Shown: in pieces, positions 25,001 through 33,216 of the stretch
Numbering within the stretch: position 1 is the first letter of the stretch
How the letters are laid out: each line of letters starts with the position of its first letter
NCBI RefSeq assembly: GCF_052114085.1
Contig: NZ_JBFREB010000001.1
Coordinates: 3,348,001 to 3,412,000, forward strand
Direction of reading: 5' to 3'
Origin: Leifsonia sp052114085
Lineage (GTDB): Bacteria > Actinomycetota > Actinomycetes > Actinomycetales > Microbacteriaceae
DNA: 64,000 nt
Made by a program: the position numbers and the translations under genes
Notes under the pieces: generated by a model
Seen by the model: only the letters and a program-made list of their open reading frames with translations
Databases searched by the model: none
What the model was told of the DNA's origin: nothing

Positions 25001-25669
25001 ATGACGATCTCCGCCGTACTCTTCGATGTCGATGGGACCCTCGTCGACTCCAACTTCCTGCACGTCGACGCGTGGAGCCGTGCGTTCGCCGAGATGGGCA
25101 CGCCGGTGGATTCGTGGCGCATCCACCGATCGATCGGCCAGGATTCGGCCCAACTCCTCGACTCGCTCGTCGGCGACAGGGACGAGGAGTGGATCCAGCG
25201 CGCGAAGGACCTGCACTCGCAGCACTACCGGGAGCAGTCCGGTCGGCTGCGCGCGTTCGAGCACGCCGGCGACCTGCTGCGCGAGCTGGCCTCCCGCGGC
25301 ATCCGGGTCGTGCTCGCGACGTCCGCCCCGGAGGATGAGTTGAAGCTGCTGATGGAGACCCTGGATGCGGATGACGCCATCCACGCGACGACCAACGCCG
25401 ACGATGTGGAGACGGCGAAGCCGGAGCCGGGACTCATCGAGGTCGCCCTGCAACGCTCCGGGGTCGGCCCCTCCGACGCGCTGTTCGTCGGAGACTCGAC
25501 GTGGGACATGATGGCCGCCGCGCGCGCCCACGTCCGGGCCGCCGGCGTACTCTCGGGCGGTGTCGGGCCCTCCGAGCTGCTGGAGGCGGGGGCCGTTTCG
25601 GTGTTCGACGACCCCGCCGATCTGCTGGCCCGGATCGACGGCGTGCTCAGCGGCCGGCGGTCGGCCTGA
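25001..25669 (+). CDS. HAD-superfamily hydrolase (phosphoglycolate-phosphatase-like)
   Basis: 222 residues. HAD motif I is VLFDVDGTLVDSN at residue 7 (nucleophile and acid Asp), motif II VLATSAP near 107, motif III Lys in TAKPEPGL near 145 and motif IV FVGDSTWDMMAA near 167. An alpha-helical cap lies between motifs I and II, as in the subfamily I phosphatases and beta-phosphoglucomutases. It should hydrolyse small phosphomonoesters in the cytoplasm; substrate undetermined. It diverges from the SDR gene with 56 bases between the starts. Confidence 0.92.
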   Translation: MTISAVLFDVDGTLVDSNFLHVDAWSRAFAEMGTPVDSWRIHRSIGQDSAQLLDSLVGDRDEEWIQRAKDLHSQHYREQSGRLRAFEHAGDLLRELASRGIRVVLATSAPEDELKLLMETLDADDAIHATTNADDVETAKPEPGLIEVALQRSGVGPSDALFVGDSTWDMMAAARAHVRAAGVLSGGVGPSELLEAGAVSVFDDPADLLARIDGVLSGRRSA

Positions 25670-25753
25670 ACGGACGCGCTCAGAAGAAGGCTCTTGCCAA
25701 GCCGACGCGGGCGGCGTTCCATTAGGGACGACGGCCCAGGGAGAGGAGTCGCC

Positions 25754-26053
25754 ATGTCGGCGAGCGAACTCGAGATGTCCAGCGTGCGGTATCCGTACCG
25801 CGACCGCATCTTCCACGTGGAGAAGAAGTCACCGGGGGTGTGGGTGGTACTCGACGAGTCGCACGCCGAACTCGGGACGCTGATCCGCGTCGCGGTGGAG
25901 GGCGAGGAGCACGAGCCGGTCTTCGGCGCGGTTCCACCCGGGTACGCGGAGACCCTGCATGAAGGGTCGGACTGGCGGATGCTCGTCGCCTCCCTGATCA
26001 ACGAGTCGTTGGATGCAGAGACGGCCTCCACCGGCAACCAGGGCGAGGCATGA
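25754..26053 (+). CDS. Conserved-looking small protein, 99 residues
   Basis: Function not recognised. 99 residues beginning MSASELEMSSVRYPYRD, with VWVVLDESHAELGTLIRVAV and VPPGYAETLHEGSDWRML; acidic, soluble, no membrane segment. ATG 25754 has GAGAGGAG just upstream (about 25741-25748). It overlaps the next gene as ATGA, so the two are translated together and may interact. Confidence 0.7.
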   Translation: MSASELEMSSVRYPYRDRIFHVEKKSPGVWVVLDESHAELGTLIRVAVEGEEHEPVFGAVPPGYAETLHEGSDWRMLVASLINESLDAETASTGNQGEA

Positions 26054-26397
26054 GCATCCATCTGAACAAGAAGGCGCTGGAGCACGCCCGGAAGCTCGTC
26101 GAGCAGGGCAAGGTCGTGCACGACGAGCGCGACGACTGGAGCGAGCACGCCCCGAGCGCAGACGCCGAGAACCGTTTCATCGAGAAGAACGGGTGGGACG
26201 AGTACGCGCTGTGGCACCTCGGCGAGGACCCGGAGAAGAGCGACGAGACGAAGGGACGCTTCAGCTTCCCGTTCGGCGATTTCGCGAAGGTCCACCGGTG
26301 CGCCGTCATCTCGCTGGAGAGTCGCGCAGCCCAGAACGACCACGATGACATCGCCCGCGAGACGAAGCGCCTGCTCGACCTGATCGATGGGGAGTAG
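26050..26397 (+). CDS. Conserved-looking small protein, 115 residues
   Basis: Function not recognised. 115 residues, charged and soluble, with HARKLVEQGKVVHDERDDW, NGWDEYALWHLG and FPFGDFAKVHRCAV; the short Trp/Asp-rich stretches look like a compact conserved domain. ATG 26050 overlaps the stop of the preceding gene (ATGA), and a small membrane protein gene follows 22 bases later, so the three probably form one operon. Confidence 0.72.
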   Translation: MSIHLNKKALEHARKLVEQGKVVHDERDDWSEHAPSADAENRFIEKNGWDEYALWHLGEDPEKSDETKGRFSFPFGDFAKVHRCAVISLESRAAQNDHDDIARETKRLLDLIDGE

Positions 26398-26419
26398 CCG
26401 CGGGGCTACGCTTTCCGGA

Positions 26420-26611
26420 ATGAACGCCACGCTCCGCACGGCGCTCGGCTGGGTCGCCGCCGTGCTGTTGAACGTCGGCGCGCTCCTGGTCGTCGTCGGA
26501 ATGCTGGTGCCGCGCACCGGCGGCGGCGTCCCGGTACTCGCTGTGGGCGCCGCGCTCTGCGCGATCGGACTGGCCGCGGGCGCGGGATGGCTCCTCGGCC
26601 GCAACCGCTGA
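26420..26611 (+). CDS. Two-helix membrane protein, 63 residues
   Basis: 63 residues consisting almost entirely of two hydrophobic helices (about 8-28 and 34-56) separated by a short PRTGGG turn, ending GRNR. The length rules out enzymatic domains. Start chosen at ATG 26420; no strong ribosome-binding site. It is the last gene of a three-gene rightward run and is followed by a strong hairpin terminator at 26633-26659. Confidence 0.6.
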   Translation: MNATLRTALGWVAAVLLNVGALLVVVGMLVPRTGGGVPVLAVGAALCAIGLAAGAGWLLGRNR

Positions 26612-26632
26612 ACTGCTGAGCGCAGACAACAA

Positions 26633-26659
26633 CCCCGCCCTGGGATGAGGAGGGCGGGG
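26633..26659. terminator. Bidirectional hairpin terminator
   Basis: Perfect nine-base inverted repeat CCCCGCCCT / AGGGCGGGG around a nine-base loop. It lies 22 bases after the rightward membrane-protein gene and 40 bases before the stop of the leftward acidic-protein gene, so it can end transcription from both sides. No U-tract follows, as is common in high-GC actinobacteria. Confidence 0.75.
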
Positions 26660-26698
26660 CCGTCTGGCACCGGCGCGCGGCCGGTAGCGCGTGGGGGA

Positions 26699-27001
26699 TC
26701 AGTCCGGGGGTTCGCTGGCGTTGCTGTCACCCACGAGGTCGGGATTGGACGGCTGATCGGCCGGATCGAAGTCGGCGGGTGGAGGCGCGGACTGGTCGCC
26801 GCCGTTGTCAGCGTCCGTCACATCCTCGGCTCCTTCCGGAGCGATGCCCGTCTCGTGAGGTTCCGATACCCGGCCTGACTGACCGGGTTCGGTCTCGGCG
26901 GGCTCGGCCGCCTGGGCGTCCCCGTCGTCGAAGCGCTCCGGCTTGTCCTCCTCCGGCACACCCTCGGCGTCCGTGTTGGGCAGTCCACTGGTGTCGCTCA
27001 T
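26699..27001 (-). CDS. Acidic, disordered small protein
   Basis: 100 residues, dominated by Asp, Glu, Pro, Ser and Ala with almost no hydrophobic core, so probably intrinsically disordered. Start MSDTSGLPNTDAEG at ATG 27001 is preceded by AAGGAG about eight bases upstream. Function not recognised. A second short acidic frame lies immediately upstream on the same strand (27024-27218). Confidence 0.6.
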   Translation of the reverse strand: MSDTSGLPNTDAEGVPEEDKPERFDDGDAQAAEPAETEPGQSGRVSEPHETGIAPEGAEDVTDADNGGDQSAPPPADFDPADQPSNPDLVGDSNASEPPD

Positions 27002-27023
27002 GCTCCGCTCCTTCCCGGGCGCC

Positions 27024-27218
27024 TTACGGCTTGCCCTCTTCGCTGTACGAGGTCGCGGAGTCCGCGCTCTCGCCCGTGTCGTTGGCATCGTCGAGGTCCG
27101 GAATCACATCCTGGATCACGTCCTTGTCCGCGGTGGGCTTGACGGCGCCACCGTCGTCACCCTGAGGTGGCCGGCCAGACCGTTGGTGGGTCGTGGCCGG
27201 TGACCGGCTCCTGTGCAT
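27024..27218 (-). CDS. Short acidic protein, possibly frameshifted at its N-terminus
   Basis: 64 residues from ATG 27218; the C-terminal 40 (KPTADKDVIQDVIPDLDDA onward) look like a genuine acidic small protein. A second frame starts at ATG 27234 with MTDSRNAQEPVTGHDPPTV and stops at 27157; its N-terminus looks more natural than the Arg-rich start of the 27218 frame. A single indel between about 27160 and 27200 would join them. It may be a frameshifted gene, a base-call error or two overlapping frames. No good ribosome-binding site is seen for either start. Confidence 0.45.
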   Translation of the reverse strand: MHRSRSPATTHQRSGRPPQGDDGGAVKPTADKDVIQDVIPDLDDANDTGESADSATSYSEEGKP

Positions 27219-27308
27219 TACGCGAATCGGTCATGCTGAACACGTAACGCCGTCTCAGCGCGCTGCCCAAGGGGGTCGATTCTCCCGCTCGGGCGGGGTA
27301 GCGGAGGG

Positions 27309-30158
27309 TTACGGGCCTCCAGACTCGAGCCGGCTGATCACATCCAGCAAGGCCACCCGGTACTGCGGCGCGGACTGGTAGTCGGGATGGGTCGCCACCT
27401 TCACGAGGTAGCGCGGCGGCCCGAACTCGTCGGCCCCGCGGTCGAGGTCGTCGGGGCGCCGGTCGTCCAGCCGGTAGCTGTTGATCGGGAAGCCGAGGTA
27501 GTCGGTGCGGCGCCACAGGTTGACCCAGGCGACGGAGCCGTCCGGCTGGGTGAGCAGTTGCACGAGCGACGGGTCGTCCGCAGCAGACCCGCCGACGACG
27601 ACCGGGTCGCCGTCCTGGTCGAGCTCGACCTGCGTGAACCACGGGTCGCCCTTCACGAGCAGCGGGCGGCGTGAGCCGAGCGTGCCGAGCGCGTCCGGGC
27701 CGAACAGCTCGGGGAAGAATCGCCCGAAGTAGACCCGCAGTTGCGCGCCGTAGGTGAGCAGCCCGACGTTGCGGAGCTGCTCGGCGCCGTCCGGCCGCAG
27801 GGTGAACAGCGTCGAGACGGCCAGCACGGCTCCGAGGCTGTGCGCCGACAGCACCACGCTGAACGGGCGCTTTTCCGACAGCGCGGTTTCCTCCTGCGCC
27901 TCGCGCCACTTCTGGCGCTCGGCGAGATCGAGTCCGTCGGGCGGTTGGAGGTCGTGGGTGAGCCAGTCGGTGACGCGGTCGCGCACCTCCGGGACGACCC
28001 GCTCCGCGTAGCAGGGCGGACCGAAGGGATGGCCGGCGCGCGGGAGGAAGCACATGAGGTCCCACATCACGCTGATGGGGCGTTCGGTGGCCGTGAGCGC
28101 GTTCTCGACGATCACGGCGAGGATGGCGGCGGCGATGACCGCGAGCGCCGGACCGACGAGTCCGTCGATCGCCCGGAACGCGACGGAATACGACACGGCG
28201 AGCGCCACGACGAACCCGACCGCGAGCAGACCGGCGACGATGCCCAGGATCGGCTCGCCGCGGTGCATCAGTGCGGCGAGGCGTCGTGCGCGGAGGATCT
28301 TCAGCGCCAGCCGGTCGGCTGTCGTGCTGGCGTCGATGCGGCCATCGCGGTACGCATCCACCCCCTCCAGCAGCGGTCGGCGACCGTCACGGGTTCGTGG
28401 AGTGGTCAGGAGCGGCATCCAGCGCAGGAGGGACAGCGCGATGCCCGCGACGACGACCCCGAGGATGAGAGCGATGAACGGGAGGACGTCCCCGAAGTTG
28501 TGGTAAACGATCGGCGGCCGGAGCACGCCGTGCGGAGGGGCGGCGCAGCCGCACGGGGCCGACCCGCTCACCAGCCAGCCCTGGACGCCCAGTACCAGCA
28601 GGGTGGAGAGGATCATCGCGGCACCCAGGGAGAGCAGCATGAGGACGCCCGGTCCCATCCCGGCCCAGCCTTCGGCGCGGAAGCGCTCCGGCGGCCCGGC
28701 GCGACGACCCCTTCGCGAGCGCGGCCACCACCAGACGAGGAACAGCTGCACGAGGGTCACCACGGCCGCGATCGTCAGGAGGGGCACCCGCAGCGGTCCC
28801 GGCTCGCCGCCCTGCGTCGGCGGGTTCTGCGCGACGCCCGCCAGGAACGCCAGTCCCGCGACGGTCATGAGCGCGATCGACAGCCGGTGCGGGACCCCCC
28901 GCCGCCAGCCCAGGGCGGAGACGCAGATCGCCAGCAGCACGCCCAGGATGATGGATGGTGCGGTCGCCAGCCCGAGGAACGCGCCGGTTCCGGGCACGTC
29001 GTACTGTCCGCCGAACCAGAGGGATGCGCCGACGAACACGTAGACGACCACACCACCGACGAGCACCCAGGCCGTGACCGTCCCGGTGCGCCGGAGTCGG
29101 TCGCGGAGGTACTCATCCACTGCACCTTGGCCCGGGTTGGTCGTCTCGGCGAGGGCTCCGACCAGCACGATAGCGATGACCAGTCCCGCGGCCGCCAGTA
29201 TCCCTCCGACGAGAATCGGGAGGTCGCCGGTACGGGCCGCCGCGCCGAGACACTCGCCGGAGACGAACGTCTGCAGCTTCGCGCACGCCTCAGCGGCGGA
29301 GAACATCCTGTCCCAGGCCAGCAGGAGGGCGACCAGGAGGAACGCGGCCGCCAGGTGCAGTCGCTCGGTCGGCGACCCCACGCGTGCGGTGCGCCAGAAA
29401 CCCTCCGAGGCGAGGGGGCGAAGCTTGCCGGTGCGGCTGACGCCCCGTCCGCCCATCCGGTCGGCGGCGTCGAAGATCGCTGCTTCATAGCGGGCGCGGG
29501 CCCGTCGTGAGACCAGGAACAGCAGCAGGACACCGGCGATCGGGACGAGCGACAGGATGGACAGCTGCGGGCCGCGCCAACTGAGCGGCGCGGTGCTGAA
29601 GAAGCCGGTGAAGCCACTCGGCAGGGCTGTGCAGGCGGTGCCGCTGATGCACTGGACGCCGAGGTCCAGGCTCACCGACCCCAAGGCGCAGACATAGAGC
29701 AGGGTCAGGCCGAGAGCGAAAATGCGGAGGGAGGCGCCCCCGACCCCCGCATCCCACTCACCGCCCGGGCGCTGCGTCGGGATGCGCCGAGTCCAGTAGG
29801 CGGTGTTGGCGAGGCCGAACGGCGCCAGCAGCAGCCACGCCAACTGGACGAAGAGCTGCCCGATGAAGAGCAGGGGGCCTGAGCCGAAGCGGGCGAGTCG
29901 ACCCCACGAGTACGCCTCGGTGCGGACGCCCGTCGGCGGCACCGCCGGGTCGACGGCCCCCGGGGCTTCGTCCGGGTCGCGGTCCGGTTCGTCCTGCTTC
30001 GGGGCCCACCAGAACCCGCCGTTCTCATCACCCTGCGTCTGGCGCAGCTCGCTCAGCTCGCGACCGAGGCTCTCCGTGGGCGGCGTGTTCTTGATGCCGT
30101 GGATGCGGAGCTCCAGGACGCGGTGGGGCCACTCGTCCGCTGCTGCGTCTTCGCTCAT
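27309..30158 (-). CDS. Large membrane protein with lipase-like terminal regions
   Basis: 949 residues. Residues 17-26 read RIHGIKNTPP, similar to the HG oxyanion loop that opens some alpha/beta-hydrolases. A long polytopic region follows (about 95-700, roughly ten to twelve helices). The C-terminal part has VVLSAHSLGAVLAVSTL near 770, a lipase-type elbow with Ala-His-Ser-Leu-Gly. The hydrolase fold may therefore be split by a membrane domain, with the catalytic part on the cytoplasmic face; Ser-hydrolase activity is inferred. The start at ATG 30158 has no strong ribosome-binding site. It is a single leftward gene; function unknown. Confidence 0.75.
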   Translation of the reverse strand: MSEDAAADEWPHRVLELRIHGIKNTPPTESLGRELSELRQTQGDENGGFWWAPKQDEPDRDPDEAPGAVDPAVPPTGVRTEAYSWGRLARFGSGPLLFIGQLFVQLAWLLLAPFGLANTAYWTRRIPTQRPGGEWDAGVGGASLRIFALGLTLLYVCALGSVSLDLGVQCISGTACTALPSGFTGFFSTAPLSWRGPQLSILSLVPIAGVLLLFLVSRRARARYEAAIFDAADRMGGRGVSRTGKLRPLASEGFWRTARVGSPTERLHLAAAFLLVALLLAWDRMFSAAEACAKLQTFVSGECLGAAARTGDLPILVGGILAAAGLVIAIVLVGALAETTNPGQGAVDEYLRDRLRRTGTVTAWVLVGGVVVYVFVGASLWFGGQYDVPGTGAFLGLATAPSIILGVLLAICVSALGWRRGVPHRLSIALMTVAGLAFLAGVAQNPPTQGGEPGPLRVPLLTIAAVVTLVQLFLVWWWPRSRRGRRAGPPERFRAEGWAGMGPGVLMLLSLGAAMILSTLLVLGVQGWLVSGSAPCGCAAPPHGVLRPPIVYHNFGDVLPFIALILGVVVAGIALSLLRWMPLLTTPRTRDGRRPLLEGVDAYRDGRIDASTTADRLALKILRARRLAALMHRGEPILGIVAGLLAVGFVVALAVSYSVAFRAIDGLVGPALAVIAAAILAVIVENALTATERPISVMWDLMCFLPRAGHPFGPPCYAERVVPEVRDRVTDWLTHDLQPPDGLDLAERQKWREAQEETALSEKRPFSVVLSAHSLGAVLAVSTLFTLRPDGAEQLRNVGLLTYGAQLRVYFGRFFPELFGPDALGTLGSRRPLLVKGDPWFTQVELDQDGDPVVVGGSAADDPSLVQLLTQPDGSVAWVNLWRRTDYLGFPINSYRLDDRRPDDLDRGADEFGPPRYLVKVATHPDYQSAPQYRVALLDVISRLESGGP

Positions 30159-30269
30159 GGATCCGCCGATCGTCCGTTCGACGGGCGCAGACTACTCCGG
30201 CCGGTGCCGGTGCGGCTACGGCGCGTCCACCTGTAGCAGTCGGGGGCGGCACGGCGTAGTGTCCCTCGT

Positions 30270-30494
30270 ATGAGCAACCCAGAGCAGCCGATCGGCGACG
30301 CACACGACAACCTCGAGGGCAGCTACACCGAGGTCGACGGCGAGGCGCCGCACGAGCGCACCGTGCATGGCCAGTACACCGAGACCGAAGGCGTCGGCCC
30401 CGAAGAGGCGGTCGAGGGCACCTACACGGACGTAGAAGAGCCCGTCGACGCGCCCGAGGGCGAATACACCGAGCGGGACCACGACAAGCCGTAG
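30270..30494 (+). CDS. Acidic repeat protein with four GxYT units
   Basis: 74 residues built from four near-repeats spaced 17-20 residues apart: EGSYTEVDGE, HGQYTETEGV, EGTYTDVEEP and EGEYTERDHD. Very acidic, no Cys, no membrane segment. The core is G-x-Y-T-[E/D]. Such repeats might bind a partner or metal or be phosphorylated on Tyr/Thr, but no function is known. It stands alone, divergent from the 949-residue membrane protein with 111 bases between the starts and convergent with the next small gene. Confidence 0.65.
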   Translation: MSNPEQPIGDAHDNLEGSYTEVDGEAPHERTVHGQYTETEGVGPEEAVEGTYTDVEEPVDAPEGEYTERDHDKP

Positions 30495-30520
30495 CCGCCC
30501 GCGCGACTGTGCGTCGGGAG

Positions 30521-30709
30521 TCAGGCGTAGCGCTTACGCGCCTTCTCCGCCTGCGCCTGCGCCTTCTTGCGTGCCTTCTTCACGTCCGGAGCGTTCCAGA
30601 ACGACGTGACGGAGCCGGTGATCTGCTCGTAGCGCTCGCGACCTGCGCGGGCGCCGAGAAGGTACGCGGCGGCGAGGAGGAGGAGAAGGAGAAGAGTCTT
30701 GGGTCGCAT
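30521..30709 (-). CDS. Small membrane-anchored protein (YtxH-like)
   Basis: 62 residues: an N-terminal hydrophobic helix (about 4-20), then YLLGARAGRERYEQI, a motif shared with YtxH-type small membrane proteins, then a basic Lys/Arg/Ala helix to the end. Expected topology is a single anchor with a cytoplasmic helix. It lies between the GxYT protein (convergent) and the TMEM175-like gene on the same strand with a 16-base gap. Function unknown. Confidence 0.65.
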   Translation of the reverse strand: MRPKTLLLLLLLAAAYLLGARAGRERYEQITGSVTSFWNAPDVKKARKKAQAQAEKARKRYA

Positions 30710-30725
30710 GCCCCGACGCTAGCCC

Positions 30726-31373
30726 TCAGCCGCCGGATCGGGAAGTCCGCTCGGCATCCCGGCCGTAGACCGCGAGGCGGAGCACCCGGTGCAGCGGCTC
30801 GGCGAGGAACAGCAGGAACAGCCAGTACAGGTTGATCGCCGGCACCAGCACAGCCAGGACCAGAGCGACCGCCATGATCATCACCTCGGCGAGGCCGCGG
30901 GTACGGTCGGCGGGCTCGGCGCGCGCGGCATCCGTCATCAGCTCGGGGTGCCGGTACAGCACCCCGCCGATGAGCCGGGTCGCGATCGTGGCGAGCAGCA
31001 TGTCACCGATGTAGAGCGCGTAGATCTCGGGTCGCTGACCCTCGCCCGCCGCCAGGACGTTGGCGCTGAACGGAATGACGACGATCGCCAGGAGCCACAG
31101 GAAGTTGAACCACACGACCCACGCGTTGTAGTCGCGGACGGACTCGAAGATGCGGTGGTGGACGACCCAGAACCGCGCGATCACCGCGAAGGAGATCACG
31201 AAGGCGATCATCTCCCAGGAGTTCTTCCCCAGGAACTCGGCGAACGACAGGTTTCCGATCTGGGAGGCCTCATCGACGAGCGGCAGGATCAGCAGCGTGA
31301 TCGCGATCGCGACGGTCGCATCGGAGAAGTTCACGAGCCTGTCGAGCCCGCGTTCCGTTCTCATCGCCGCCAT
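30726..31373 (-). CDS. TMEM175-family (DUF1211) potassium channel-like protein
   Basis: 215 residues with six hydrophobic segments. The diagnostic first helix, RLVNFSDATVAIAITLLIL, matches the RxxxFSDAxxAIAxTLL motif of bacterial TMEM175 channels. FWVVHHRIF and WFNFLWLLAIVVIPFS in the third and fourth helices are also family features. Bacterial members form tetrameric K+-permeable channels; conduction here is inferred. It lies downstream of the two-component system with 21 bases between, so it may be in the same transcript. Confidence 0.85.
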   Translation of the reverse strand: MAAMRTERGLDRLVNFSDATVAIAITLLILPLVDEASQIGNLSFAEFLGKNSWEMIAFVISFAVIARFWVVHHRIFESVRDYNAWVVWFNFLWLLAIVVIPFSANVLAAGEGQRPEIYALYIGDMLLATIATRLIGGVLYRHPELMTDAARAEPADRTRGLAEVMIMAVALVLAVLVPAINLYWLFLLFLAEPLHRVLRLAVYGRDAERTSRSGG

Positions 31374-31394
31374 GCGGTCATTCTGCCGTACTGC

Positions 31395-32018
31395 TCAGTC
31401 CAGCAAGCCGAGTTCGAGAGCGCGGCGGACGGCCGACGTGCGGTCGGAGACCCCGAGCTTCTCGTAGGCACGGCTCAGATACGTCTTCACGGTCGCTTCG
31501 CCGATGAACAGCTGGGATCCGATGGCGGCGTTGGTCAGCCCGTCGGCTGCCAGTCGCAGGACGTTGACCTCCTGCGCCGAGAGGGCCGGACCCGCCTGCC
31601 TGCCTTGTACCCGACCGAGCAGCGCGGTCGCCGCGGACGTCGCCAGCACTGTCTGGCCGGCAGCAGCCGAGCGCACCGACCGGGCCAGCTCCGCCGGGGC
31701 GATGTCCTTGAGCAGGTAGCCGCTCGCTCCCGCCTCGATCGCGCGCAGGATGTCCTGGTCCGTCTCGTACGTGGTCAGCACGACGACGCGGGTCGACGGA
31801 TGCGCGGCCGCGATCGTCCGCGTCGCCTCGACGCCGTCTCCGCCGGGCATACGCAGGTCCATCAGCACGAGGTCGGGATGCAGCTCAGCGACCAGCGCAA
31901 CAGCCTCCGGCCCGCTGCCCGCCTGGCCCACCACCTCGATGTCGTCGTAGCTCTGCAACATGCCGCGGATGCCCTCGCGTACCACCGGGTGGTCGTCGGC
32001 CAGCACGATGCGGATCAT
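31395..32018 (-). CDS. NarL/LuxR-family response regulator
   Basis: 207 residues. Receiver domain 1-120: IRIVLADDHPVVREGI at the start (acidic pair), phospho-acceptor Asp in LVLMDLRMPGGDG near 52, VVLTTYETD near 82 and the Lys in YLLKDIAP near 104. The C-terminal LuxR helix-turn-helix (about 145-205) has LTNAAIGSQLFIGEATVKTY. ATG 32018 overlaps the sensor kinase stop (ATGA), making a cognate pair. The targets are unknown; the TMEM175-like gene downstream and the MFS exporter upstream are candidates only by position. Confidence 0.95.
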   Translation of the reverse strand: MIRIVLADDHPVVREGIRGMLQSYDDIEVVGQAGSGPEAVALVAELHPDLVLMDLRMPGGDGVEATRTIAAAHPSTRVVVLTTYETDQDILRAIEAGASGYLLKDIAPAELARSVRSAAAGQTVLATSAATALLGRVQGRQAGPALSAQEVNVLRLAADGLTNAAIGSQLFIGEATVKTYLSRAYEKLGVSDRTSAVRRALELGLLD

Positions 32019-33214
32019 GCGGTCACCTCCCCCGGGCCTGCGGGTGCGGGCAGGTACACGCTGAGCCGCGTCCCGGCCCCCGGGGCCGTCTCCAGCTCGA
32101 AGGTGCCGCCGGCCTCGCGCACGCGCGCCTGCATCCCGTCGAGCCCGAACCCCTCGCGGGGTGCCGCCGCATCGAAGCCATGACCGTCGTCGCGGACGGA
32201 GATCCCGACCGCCTCGCGCTGGTACGCGAGGACCGCATCCACCGCCGACGCGTCCGCGTGCTTGCGCACATTCGCCAGCGCCTCCTGGAACACCCGCAAC
32301 GCGACCACCTCGATCGCCGGGAGCGCGGGATGCGGCTCACCAGTGACGGAGAACGCGACCGGAACGCCGGTCTCCTCCTCAAATCGCCCGGCTACCCGGC
32401 CGAGCGCCTGCTCGAGGGTGGACTCGGCCAACCGGCCCGGGGTCAGCGCGGCGATGATGCGGCGAGACTCCTGCAGGTTCTCCTGGGCGGTCTCCGTCAT
32501 CAGTTCGACGTGGCGGCGTGCGATCGCCGGGTCCGTGTCCAGCTCGCCCTGCACCGCGTGACCGAGCGTGACGATGCTCGTGAAGCCCTGCGCGAGCGTG
32601 TCGTGCATCTCCCGCGCGATGCGTTCGCGCTCGGCGGCGGCGCCCTGCTGCTCCGAGAGCTCCGCGATCTCGCGCTGCTGCTCGCGCAGCCGGTCGATCA
32701 GCAGTCCGCGCTCGCGACTCTGCTTCGTCACGGCGGTGATCCGGTTGCTGAAGTAGATGGAGACGGCGATCACCAGGACCGTCAGCCCCAGCACCCCGGC
32801 CACATCCCCCGGGTCGAGGTCGCCGACCAGCCAGCGTACGGTCAGACCGCCGAAGTTGATGACGACGATCGCAGCGGCGGCCGGGAGGGCGGACAGCACG
32901 AGGAAGAACTGGGGAGACACGATGAACAGCGCGATGTTCGCCCAGTTGTTGAGGCCGTACGCCACGAAATAGACGGCGGTCGCGATGACGACGTAGAGCC
33001 ATGCGCGCCAGGTGTTGGCACGGATGCCGGCGCGGCTCGGCCGGGCCAAGAACCAGTAGATCGGGAAGAGCGCGAGCACGAGACCCGCGGACGTGAGCGT
33101 CCGCGGGTACCCGCTGACGGGATTGGCCAGGATGAGGACCACCGACGCGAAGGTTGCGGCGCCGGAGTACCCGATCCAGTCCCCGAACCAGCGGTCGTCC
33201 ACGCGCTCTGCCAC
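32015..33214 (-). CDS. Sensor histidine kinase (HisKA_3 type)
   Basis: 399 residues. Five to six N-terminal membrane helices (about 15-165) form the sensor; no extracellular domain is obvious, so it may sense membrane or cytosolic state, as DesK-like kinases do. The dimerisation box is RERIAREMHDTLAQGF near 200 with the phospho-His; the HATPase has LANVRKHADAS near 310, VRDDGHGFD and GFGLDGMQARV near 355. It is coupled by ATGA to the response regulator. The start at 33214 is the first in frame. Confidence 0.93.
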   Translation of the reverse strand: MAERVDDRWFGDWIGYSGAATFASVVLILANPVSGYPRTLTSAGLVLALFPIYWFLARPSRAGIRANTWRAWLYVVIATAVYFVAYGLNNWANIALFIVSPQFFLVLSALPAAAAIVVINFGGLTVRWLVGDLDPGDVAGVLGLTVLVIAVSIYFSNRITAVTKQSRERGLLIDRLREQQREIAELSEQQGAAAERERIAREMHDTLAQGFTSIVTLGHAVQGELDTDPAIARRHVELMTETAQENLQESRRIIAALTPGRLAESTLEQALGRVAGRFEEETGVPVAFSVTGEPHPALPAIEVVALRVFQEALANVRKHADASAVDAVLAYQREAVGISVRDDGHGFDAAAPREGFGLDGMQARVREAGGTFELETAPGAGTRLSVYLPAPAGPGEVTA

Positions 33215-33216
33215 GA

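Noticed and set aside
27309..30158. Classical secreted lipase
   Set aside because: There is no signal peptide, and most of the protein is polytopic membrane domain.
30789..32183. Long plus-strand open frame opposite the TMEM175-like, response regulator and kinase genes
   Set aside because: It spans three well-supported minus-strand genes, is rich in Arg/Asp/Gln/His and has no family signature.
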